In this document: one piece after another, positions 26,122-33,352 of the stretch
Layout: every line of letters begins with the position of its first letter
Numbering within the stretch: position 1 is the stretch's first letter
DNA from: Paracoccaceae bacterium
GTDB lineage: Bacteria; Pseudomonadota; Alphaproteobacteria; Rhodobacterales; Rhodobacteraceae
DNA length: 33,352 bases
Reading direction: 5' to 3'
Assembly: GCA_007126375.1 (NCBI GenBank)
Contig: SLBI01000375.1
Span: 1-33,352, forward strand
Position numbers and translations under genes: made by a program
The notes under the pieces: model-generated
Databases searched by the model: none
What the model saw: only the letters and a program-made list of their open reading frames with translations
Told to the model about the DNA's origin: nothing

Positions 26122-26865
26122 TCAGACATTCGACCATCCGCCATCGATGACGATGGCGGCGCCGGTGGTGAAGGCACTTTCGTCCGCGCCGAGATGGACC
26201 GCAAGGGCGGCGATCTCGTCAGCCGTGCCAAGCCGGCCGGCGGGTTGGCGGGCAAGGAACAGCGCCTCGGCCTCTGCCACGCCGCCGGGAAGGGTGGCAC
26301 CCAGCGCGGCCATCCGCGCACGCAGGCTGGGGCTGTCTACCGTACCCGGGCAGATCGCATTGGCGCGGATGCCCTGGCGGACGAAATCCGCCGCGACGGA
26401 CTTCATCATGCCGATCACGCCGGCCTTGGTCGCGCCATAGACGAAGCGGTTGGGCGCCGCCTGGATCGAGCCCACGGCGGAGGCGATCGAGACGATCGAG
26501 CCGCGCCCCTGCGCCAGCATCCCCGGCAGCACCGCTCGGGTAACGCGATACATAGCGGTAAGGTTCAGGTCGAGCGAGAACGCCCAGCCCTCCTCGTCGC
26601 AGTCGAGGATGGTGCCGTGGGCGACGTAGCCGGCGCAGTTGACCAGCACATCGAAAGGGCCGGCCCCGGCCACCTCTGCCACCGCCGCGGGGTCGCGCAC
26701 GTCCATCACCCGGGTCTCGACGCCCGCGAGCGCGGCCAGCGCCGCGGCGTCGATATCGGTGGCCAGCACGGTGGCGCCCTCGCGGGCATAGGCCAGTGCC
26801 GTCGCGCGGCCGATGCCGGCGCCGGCCGCCGTGACCAGCGCGCGCTTTCCCTCCAGTCGTCCCAT
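26122..26865 (-). CDS. SDR-family oxidoreductase, 247 aa; resembles 2-keto-3-deoxy-L-fuconate dehydrogenase-type SDRs
   Basis: MGRLEGKRALVTAAGAGIGRATALAYAREGATVLATDID, NCAGYVAHGTILDCDEEGWAFSLDLNLTAM, VYGATKAGVIGMMK, TGAAIVIDGGWSNV. Confidence 0.92.
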   Translation of the reverse strand: MGRLEGKRALVTAAGAGIGRATALAYAREGATVLATDIDAAALAALAGVETRVMDVRDPAAVAEVAGAGPFDVLVNCAGYVAHGTILDCDEEGWAFSLDLNLTAMYRVTRAVLPGMLAQGRGSIVSIASAVGSIQAAPNRFVYGATKAGVIGMMKSVAADFVRQGIRANAICPGTVDSPSLRARMAALGATLPGGVAEAEALFLARQPAGRLGTADEIAALAVHLGADESAFTTGAAIVIDGGWSNV

Positions 26866-26878
26866 GGCTCGCTCCTTC

Positions 26879-28438
26879 TCAGCCCAGTGCCGCGATCACC
26901 TCGTCGGTGCGGGCCACCAGCGCCACGTTCTGCAGCGCATAATCGATGCTGGCGCGGTGCCAGTCGGCGTTCATGGTCGCGCAACCGTCCTCGGGGATCA
27001 CCATGACGTAGCCCTTGTCGGCGCCGGTCCGGGCGGTGTGTTCGATGCTCATGTTGGTCCAGGCGCCGGTCTCGATGATCATGTCGCGGCCCTCGGCCTT
27101 GAGGATCGTCTCCAGAGCGGTGCCTTCCCAGGCAGACATGCGCATCTTTTCCACCACATGGTCACCCGGTTGCGGTTCCAGCCCGTCAACCGGCCGCGCT
27201 CCCCAGGTGCCGCGCACAAGCGCGTTCGAATCCACCACGCCCTCGAACAGCGGCGCGTTCAGTGTCATGCCGGGCGCGCCGGGATGGACGAGGTAGTGGA
27301 CATGGATCACCGGCACGCCCAGCGCACGGCAGCGCTCCGCCAGACGGCGGATGTTGGCGATGGCGTTCTGGTCGCGGCAATGTTGCGGCGCGCCGGAGTC
27401 GGCGAAGGCGCCGCCGTCCATAACCACATCGTTCTGCATGTCCTGGACGATCAGCGCGCAACGGCCGGGGTCAAGCCTCAGCGCCTCGCCCTCGGCCGGC
27501 GCGGCCTGTGCCCGGGGCCGTGGTCGGGCGCGCATGAAGGGTTCGTTTCGCGGCCCGATCCGGACCTCCACCGCATAGACCGAGGTCGAGGCGCAGACAT
27601 AGAGCGTGCGCCAGTCGGGCCCGCCCCAGTGCAGATTGGCCGGCAGTTCCGGGATCGCCACCTTGCCGATATGCCGTCCGTTCGGCGCATAGACCCAGAG
27701 CCCGCCGGGTGCGGTCACCCAGACATTGCCCTCGGCATCGCATTTCATCCCGTCGGGAACGCCTGGCAGAAGGCTGTCGCGGATCCCCGAGGCGAAGATG
27801 CGACCGTTGCCAAGGCGTCCGTCACGAACGTCATAGATCCGGATGACGGCCTGCTCGGTATCGTTGACGTAGAGGAACTGCTCGTCGGGGCTGAAGCACA
27901 GCCCGTTTGGCTGGGTGAAGGTGAATCGGTCGACGACAAGCTGCGGCTCGTCGCCCGGCCTGTGGCCGGGCGGCAGGCGGAACACCCCCTGCCAGCCAAG
28001 CTCACGCGGGCGCTCCACTCCGAAATTCGGCATCCGGCCATACCAGGGGTCGGTGAACCAGACCGAGCCGTCGGACTGCACGCAGATGTCGTTGGGGCTG
28101 TTGAGTTCGCGCCCCTCGAAATGGCTGCACATCACCTCGCGCGTGCCGTCGGGGCGGAAACGCGCGACCGACGAGGTCGAATGCTCGCAGACGAGGAGGT
28201 TCAGCTCCGCGTCGTAGGTCATGCCGTTGCCCTTGTTCGAGGGCCGCATCACCTCGCGCACACCGGCGCGGTCCAGCCGGCGACGCACATCGCCGGGCAT
28301 GTCGGAGAACAGCAGGTAGTGATCGACCGGATGCCAGATCGGCCCTTCGGTGAAGATGAAGCCCGAGCCGACCTGACGGACCGGCGCGTGCTCGTCGATC
28401 AGGCGGCGGAAGGCGGGGTCGAGCGCGGTATGGGCCAT
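26879..28438 (-). CDS. Fusion: N-terminal SMP-30/gluconolactonase domain plus C-terminal isochorismatase/cysteine-hydrolase-fold domain, 519 aa
   Basis: SMP-30 ligand motifs FIFTEGPIW, ELNSPNDICVQSDGSVWFTDPWYG, PDGMKCDAEGNVWV; then isochorismatase-fold motifs CALIVQDMQNDVV, VVEKMRMSAWEGTALE, IIETGAWTNMSIEHTARTGADKGY, PEDGCATMN. Start MAHTALDPAF at 28436-28438. Confidence 0.9.
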   Translation of the reverse strand: MAHTALDPAFRRLIDEHAPVRQVGSGFIFTEGPIWHPVDHYLLFSDMPGDVRRRLDRAGVREVMRPSNKGNGMTYDAELNLLVCEHSTSSVARFRPDGTREVMCSHFEGRELNSPNDICVQSDGSVWFTDPWYGRMPNFGVERPRELGWQGVFRLPPGHRPGDEPQLVVDRFTFTQPNGLCFSPDEQFLYVNDTEQAVIRIYDVRDGRLGNGRIFASGIRDSLLPGVPDGMKCDAEGNVWVTAPGGLWVYAPNGRHIGKVAIPELPANLHWGGPDWRTLYVCASTSVYAVEVRIGPRNEPFMRARPRPRAQAAPAEGEALRLDPGRCALIVQDMQNDVVMDGGAFADSGAPQHCRDQNAIANIRRLAERCRALGVPVIHVHYLVHPGAPGMTLNAPLFEGVVDSNALVRGTWGARPVDGLEPQPGDHVVEKMRMSAWEGTALETILKAEGRDMIIETGAWTNMSIEHTARTGADKGYVMVIPEDGCATMNADWHRASIDYALQNVALVARTDEVIAALG

Positions 28439-28448
28439 GGGTCCGCCC

Positions 28449-29300
28449 TCAGGCCGGGAACCAGTCGCGCCGCGGCACCGACTGGCTGACCGGGCCGGGG
28501 ATCGCCATGTCGGCACGGCCGACGACCCGGCCGCCCTGAACGACCGCGGGCTTGTCATGCACCGGCAGGATGTATTTCGCCCCCGAATACATCAGCCTGC
28601 GGATCGCCGCCTTCTCCTGCCGCTTCGAGCCGCCGTGGTTGCCGGTGACCTGATACTCCTCGGGCCCGAAGCTGCGCACCGGCTCGATGACCTGATCGTT
28701 GAAATCGTAGATCACGTCGCCGCAGAGGGTGGCGAGCCCGTCCGACGTCTCGACATGGACGTTCATCGAGCCCTCGGTATGCGCGCCGGCCGCCTCCAGC
28801 ACGAGGCCGGGCATCAGTTCGACGGGGCCGGAGATCTCCAGATCCTCCAGCCGCAGCGCGCCGGGCGTGTGCAGCCGTTCCACCAGATGGATGATGTCGG
28901 GCTTGGGATATTGCGGGTGCATCAGCCCCGAGACGGAGTATTCGAGTTCGCGGCGGTTGATCACCACCGTGGTGTTCATCGGGAAGTGATCGTCCTTGCC
29001 GGCGTGGTCGATGTGCAGATGCGTGTGCAGGATGTAGCGCACGTCGCCGGGCTTCACGCCGTGGTTGGCAAGCTGGCGTTCGACCATGTTCTCATGGAAT
29101 TGCAGCCCGCGCATCCCCAGTGTCTCCATGATCGCATTGTCGCGATAGCCGGTGTCCACCACCACCGGATATTGCCCGCCGAGGATCAGGAAGCCGTAGA
29201 CCGGCACGCGGCGGACCCGGCCGCAGTCACGCCCCAGCACCAGAAACGAGCTTTCCAGCTCGATGTCGCCGAAATCGAGAATCTTTATCTCGAGGGCCAT
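28449..29300 (-). CDS. MBL-fold metallo-hydrolase (N-acyl-homoserine-lactonase-like), 283 aa
   Basis: HTHLHIDHAG (HxHxDH), AGAHTEGSMNVHV, GDVIYDFND, ILPVHDKPAV. Confidence 0.92.
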   Translation of the reverse strand: MALEIKILDFGDIELESSFLVLGRDCGRVRRVPVYGFLILGGQYPVVVDTGYRDNAIMETLGMRGLQFHENMVERQLANHGVKPGDVRYILHTHLHIDHAGKDDHFPMNTTVVINRRELEYSVSGLMHPQYPKPDIIHLVERLHTPGALRLEDLEISGPVELMPGLVLEAAGAHTEGSMNVHVETSDGLATLCGDVIYDFNDQVIEPVRSFGPEEYQVTGNHGGSKRQEKAAIRRLMYSGAKYILPVHDKPAVVQGGRVVGRADMAIPGPVSQSVPRRDWFPA

Positions 29301-29316
29301 GTTCTCCTCCCTGTCC

Positions 29317-30198
29317 CTAGAGCCGGTAGACCCGGCATGCCGTGTCGTGAAAGATTGCCCGTCGCGCGGGTTCCGACAGCGCGGCCGCCGCGGCGCGATG
29401 CGCGGCGATGAGGCCCGCGTAACCGGTCCAGAGCTTCTCGATGGGAAAGTTCGAGCCCCAGAGGCAGCGCCCGGGTCCGAACAGTGCCACCGTCTCGGTC
29501 CAGAGCCAGCCGATCAGCGCGGCATCGACCCGGTGGATGAAGGTGCCGAAGCCCGAAAGCTTGACGAAGGCGTTCGGTCGCTGCGCGAGCCGCGCCATGG
29601 CGGCCTGCCACGCGGTGCGGCCCGCGGTGGTGGTGTCTTCCGGCATGCCGGCATGCTGCAGGATGAAGGGCACCCTCGGGCAGGCGTCGACCAGGGCGCA
29701 GGCATGGTCCATCTGCCCGGCGAAGACCTGCAGATCGAAGCTCCAGCCGTAATCGGCCAGACGCCCGACATTGCGGACCACGGCGGGATCGGCCGGCAGA
29801 TCGGCGCGCGGCGCGAAGCGGTATTGCGGGTTCTCGTGCCAGTGGAACTGCTGGCGGATGCCGCGGACGCGCGGAAAACGCGCCAGCCGGTCGAGGGCCG
29901 GGCGCACATCCTCGACGGTCATGTCGGCATAGGCGACGGTGGCGTGCGGCCAGCCCGTGTCCAGTGCGACGTCCTCGATCCGGCGCGCCTCGGCCTCGGC
30001 CATGCCGGGTGGCCAGTTGGCCTGGACATAGATCGCCTTTTCGATGCCCTGCCCGTCGATGTCTGCCAGATACTCCGCCATCGGGTAGTCGCGCCGGATC
30101 GGTTCGTAGGGGCCGAATATGCGCGGCTGCATCGGCCCCGACAGCCAGGGCAGATCCGCCTGCCGCCAGATGTGGAAATGGCTGTCCACCACCCTCAT
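29317..30198 (-). CDS. Amidohydrolase family protein (COG3618 / L-fuconolactonase-like), 293 aa
   Basis: MRVVDSHFHIWRQADLPWL (HxH), RGIRQQFHWHENP, PFILQHAGMPED, RCLWGSNFPIEKLW. Start at 30196-30198, 4-bp overlap with the next gene. Confidence 0.9.
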   Translation of the reverse strand: MRVVDSHFHIWRQADLPWLSGPMQPRIFGPYEPIRRDYPMAEYLADIDGQGIEKAIYVQANWPPGMAEAEARRIEDVALDTGWPHATVAYADMTVEDVRPALDRLARFPRVRGIRQQFHWHENPQYRFAPRADLPADPAVVRNVGRLADYGWSFDLQVFAGQMDHACALVDACPRVPFILQHAGMPEDTTTAGRTAWQAAMARLAQRPNAFVKLSGFGTFIHRVDAALIGWLWTETVALFGPGRCLWGSNFPIEKLWTGYAGLIAAHRAAAAALSEPARRAIFHDTACRVYRL

Positions 30199-31307
30199 GC
30201 CCGCGCGCCCCCGAAACGCGCGCCGCGTGCGAAGGCGAGGATCTCGCGGGCGATGGCGGGGGCTGCGGTGCCGTCGCCCAGCCGGTCCAGCATCGGCAGG
30301 ATCGCGCGCATCGCCCCGGTCTCGGGCCGGTAGGCGGGGTCGGCGGCAAGCGGGGAAAGCCACAGCACCGACCGGGCGAGGCCGCGCATGCGCGCCATGG
30401 CGGCGGTCAGCGCCTCGGGGCCGCCGCGTTCCAGCCCGTCCGAGACGACCACCACCAGCGCGCCGCGGGCGAAGGAGGCGAAGCGCGGCACCGACAGGAA
30501 AACCGCCAGCGCCTCGCCCAGCCGCGTGCCGCCGTCCCAGTCCGCCACCAGCCCCGAGGCGAGCTGCAGGGCCGCGGCCCGGTCGCGGTGGCGAAGTGCA
30601 CGGGTTACGCGGGTGAGACGGGTGCCCACCGTGAAGGCCTCCACCCGTTCGCCACCCTGCACCAGCGCGTGCGCCAGCCGCAGCGCGCCCTCGGTGCCGG
30701 CCTTCATGCTGCCCGAAACGTCGATCAGCATCAGGACCCGGCGTTGTCGCATCCGGCGGCGGCGCATGGGCAGGCGGGTGATCTCGCCGTCGCGGCGCAG
30801 CATTTCGCGGAAGGCGCGGCGGGGATCGGCCAGCCGGCCCTTTCCCGTCATCATCCGCCGCGACCGCCGCTTCGGCAGGGCGCGGGGAAGGGCGCGGGCG
30901 AAGGCGCGCAGTGCGCCGGCCTCGTCGCCGACGCCGATTTGCCGGGCGAAGAGCCGCTCGGCCGTGGTGGCGTCCGCGCCCGAAGGGTCCTCCTCCTCGG
31001 CCTCGGGCTGCAATTCGAAGCCTTCGGCATCGCGGGCCTGCGGCAGTTCTTCGGGCGCACCCTCGGCCGGGGCCATCAGGCTGCGACCCAGGAACACCGC
31101 GTCGAACACCGCGTCGAACTCGGCCTGCCGGTCCGGGCCGGGGCCGAAGACGGCATGCGCCGCGCGGCGAATATCGTGGATCGTGCGCGGGCCGAGCAGA
31201 CCGACGGCCGCCAGGAAAGCCTGCGTCTGTTCCGGGGCCGCCGCGAAGCCCGCCGCACGCAGCGCCGGCGGAAACGCCAGGAAAGGGCCGAGCGCGGCGG
31301 GTGTCAT
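30195..31307 (-). CDS. VWA-domain protein, CoxE-like, 370 aa
   Basis: VLMLIDVSGSMKAGTEGALRLAHAL (MIDAS DxSxS), VVVVSDGLERGG; immediately downstream of the MoxR-like ATPase with a 4-bp overlap. Confidence 0.88.
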   Translation of the reverse strand: MTPAALGPFLAFPPALRAAGFAAAPEQTQAFLAAVGLLGPRTIHDIRRAAHAVFGPGPDRQAEFDAVFDAVFLGRSLMAPAEGAPEELPQARDAEGFELQPEAEEEDPSGADATTAERLFARQIGVGDEAGALRAFARALPRALPKRRSRRMMTGKGRLADPRRAFREMLRRDGEITRLPMRRRRMRQRRVLMLIDVSGSMKAGTEGALRLAHALVQGGERVEAFTVGTRLTRVTRALRHRDRAAALQLASGLVADWDGGTRLGEALAVFLSVPRFASFARGALVVVVSDGLERGGPEALTAAMARMRGLARSVLWLSPLAADPAYRPETGAMRAILPMLDRLGDGTAAPAIAREILAFARGARFGGARA

Positions 31308-32185
31308 GCCGCCGCCCCGCCCAGCAGCGCATCGATTCGCGGCGCGGCCCATTCGAGGTCGTCCTGATCCTTGAGGGCAACGCCGATGGCGCGGGCAAAG
31401 GCGCGTGGCCAGGGCACGCCCTGCGCATTGAGCAGCGTCGCCGCCTCGGCCCATTCGACGGTTTCCGCCACGCCCGGCGGTTTCGCCAGCGGTTCGGCGC
31501 GCAGTCCGTTCACCGCCGCGACAACCCGCGCCGCGGTGTCGCGCGCAACGGAACTGGCGCGCATCATCACGATCTCGGTTTCCAGCGCCGGATCGGGATA
31601 GCCGATCCAGTGATAGACGCAGCGCCGCCTCAGCGCCTCGTGCAACTCGCGCGTGCGGTTCGAGGTCAGGATCACCACCGGCGGCTCGCTGGCGCGGATC
31701 GTTCCGCGTTCAGGGATGGAGATGGTGAAATCCGACAGGAACTCCAGCAGGAAGGCCTCGAACTCGTGGTCGGCGCGGTCGATCTCGTCGATCAGCAGCA
31801 CCCGGTCGCGCGGCGCCTCCAGCGCCATCAGCAGCGGCCGGGCGATCAGGTATTCGTCGGCGTAGAGGTTGACGTAATCCTCGCCTGCCTGCCGGATCGC
31901 CAGCATCTGCCGGGGAAAGTTCCATTCATAGAGCGCCGCGGCCGCGTCGATCCCTTCGTAGCACTGCAGCCGCACGAGTTCGCGTCCAAGCACGCTGGCC
32001 AGCGCCTTGGCGGCCTCGGTCTTGCCGACGCCGGGCGCCCCCTCCAGCAGGAGCGGCTTGCCCAGTGCGAGTGCGAGGAAGGCGGCCGTTGCCAGCCCTT
32101 CGTCGGCCAGATACTGCGCCTCGCGCAGCGCCCGGGCCAACGGGTCGGGGCCGTCGAGGCCGGGAGGTGTCCGGCGCAGTGCCAT
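31304..32185 (-). CDS. MoxR/CoxD-family AAA+ ATPase, 293 aa
   Basis: Walker A LEGAPGVGKTEAAK, Walker B VLLIDEIDRAD, LTSNRTRELHEALRRRCVYHWIGYPD. Start MALRRTPPGLDGPDP at 32183-32185 (the ORF-track start is too long). Confidence 0.92.
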   Translation of the reverse strand: MALRRTPPGLDGPDPLARALREAQYLADEGLATAAFLALALGKPLLLEGAPGVGKTEAAKALASVLGRELVRLQCYEGIDAAAALYEWNFPRQMLAIRQAGEDYVNLYADEYLIARPLLMALEAPRDRVLLIDEIDRADHEFEAFLLEFLSDFTISIPERGTIRASEPPVVILTSNRTRELHEALRRRCVYHWIGYPDPALETEIVMMRASSVARDTAARVVAAVNGLRAEPLAKPPGVAETVEWAEAATLLNAQGVPWPRAFARAIGVALKDQDDLEWAAPRIDALLGGAAA

Positions 32186-33352
32186 CAGAGCCGTTTCCGC
32201 GGCTTCGCCCCGCCCTGAGCGCGCAACCCGCGCAACACCTTCTCGGGCGTCACGGGCAGTTCGTCGATGCGCACGCCCACGGCGTCGTGGACGGCGTTGA
32301 CCACCGCCGGCAACACAGGATTGGCGCACATCTCGCCCGGCCCCTTGCCGCCATAGGGGCCGTCCTCGGCCGGGCGTTCGAGGATCGAGATATGGTGCGG
32401 TGCCAGATCGCCCGGCCCCGGCATCAGATACTGGTTGAAATCCACCGGCCCGTGGCTGCGGTCGGGGTAATGGGGCTCGGTCGTCTCCCAGGCGGCGTGG
32501 CTCATGCCCATCCAGGCGCCGCCGCGCAACTGCTGCTCCACCAGCTTGGGGTTCAGCGCGCGGCCGACCTCATAGGCGGACTGCATGTCGGTGACGGTGA
32601 CCTCGCCGGTCTCGTCGTCCACCTCGACCTCCACCAGCATCGCGGCATGGGCGAAGGTCGTCACCGGCGACATCTCGCCGGTGTCGGGATCGACCTCGGA
32701 CAGCGGAATCAGGAAGATGCCGCGCCCGGCGATGGTGCGGCCCTGGCGGAACTGCGCCGCCTGCGCCGCCGCCATGGTGGTGATGGAGCGGGACGGTGCG
32801 CCGCGCACATGGATGTTGCCGCGCCCGTCGGTCACCAGATCGGCGGCGTCCACCTCCAGCTCCTCGGCGGCGGCCTCCAGCATCACCGCGCGGGCCTCGG
32901 CGGCGGCGCGGATGACGGCATTGCCCATGCGGTGCGTGCCGCGCGAGGCAAACGAGCCCATGTCGTGCGGGCCGGTGTCGCTGTCGGCGGTGTCGACATA
33001 GACATCCTCGACCGGGATGCCCAGCGTCTCGGCGGCGATCTGGCGGCAGACGCTCTTCATCCCCTGACCGAGGTCGATGGCCGAGAGCGCGACGGTGAAC
33101 TTGCCGTCGGGGTTGGAATGCACCAGCGCCTGCGACGGATCGCCGCCCAGGTTCATGCCGATGGGATAGTTGATCGCCGCGAAGCCGCGGCCGCGGTGCA
33201 GGGCCATGGTCAGCGCCTCCGGAAGCCGGACAGGGAAGAGAACCGCATCGCACCAGGCCGCGCGGGCGATGCAGGCGGTTGCGGCGGGGGGCGGGTTTCC
33301 GCCGCCGGTGCGGGCTGCGCCGCCGGCTGCGGGGCAGGGCCGGGCATCGGCG
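32185..33352 (-). CDS. Xanthine dehydrogenase/CoxL-family molybdopterin-binding subunit, C-terminal part; runs off the window edge
   Basis: RGRGFAAINYPIGMNLGGDPSQALVH, IDLGQGMKSVCRQIAAETLGIP, DTADSDTGPHDMGSFASRGTHRMGNAVI, catalytic-Glu motif GGKGPGEMCANPVLPAVVNAVHDAVGVRIDELPVTPEKVL. The frame stays open upstream of ATG 33207 to the edge. Confidence 0.9.
   Translation of the reverse strand, partial: ADARPCPAAGGAARTGGGNPPPAATACIARAAWCDAVLFPVRLPEALTMALHRGRGFAAINYPIGMNLGGDPSQALVHSNPDGKFTVALSAIDLGQGMKSVCRQIAAETLGIPVEDVYVDTADSDTGPHDMGSFASRGTHRMGNAVIRAAAEARAVMLEAAAEELEVDAADLVTDGRGNIHVRGAPSRSITTMAAAQAAQFRQGRTIAGRGIFLIPLSEVDPDTGEMSPVTTFAHAAMLVEVEVDDETGEVTVTDMQSAYEVGRALNPKLVEQQLRGGAWMGMSHAAWETTEPHYPDRSHGPVDFNQYLMPGPGDLAPHHISILERPAEDGPYGGKGPGEMCANPVLPAVVNAVHDAVGVRIDELPVTPEKVLRGLRAQGGAKPRKRL

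Noticed and set aside
25441-28489. Long plus-strand ORFs (521 aa at 25441-27006; 558 aa at 26813-28489)
   Set aside because: Antisense to well-supported FAH, SDR and SMP-30 genes; low-complexity translations.

Overview
High-GC window, probably alphaproteobacterial (inferred from gene content and composition only). Left to right: (1) nrdJ-type class II ribonucleotide reductase on the minus strand; (2) a divergent DUF1489-like gene; (3) a compact plus-strand two-partner-secretion (TPS) cassette, IalB-like / TpsB / second IalB-like / a giant 6188-aa TpsA exoprotein that fills about 56% of the window; (4) a GC-rich hairpin, then a convergent, tightly packed minus-strand operon of at least nine genes: SDR, FAH-family hydrolase, SDR, SMP-30/isochorismatase-fold fusion, MBL-fold hydrolase, COG3618-type amidohydrolase, CoxE-like VWA protein, MoxR/CoxD-like AAA+ ATPase, and a molybdopterin hydroxylase subunit that runs off the right edge. 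Best candidates for something undescribed: the TPS cassette whose transporter gene is bracketed by two IalB paralogues sharing a cysteine pattern, with an apparently cysteine-free cargo containing an exact 21-residue repeat array; and the catabolic operon that combines a Mo-hydroxylase and its maturation pair with three unrelated lactonase-type folds and a fused hydrolase whose canonical nucleophilic Cys is Ser. No tRNA, rRNA, CRISPR array, transposase or phage gene was recognised. All assignments come from reading motifs; no database search was run.
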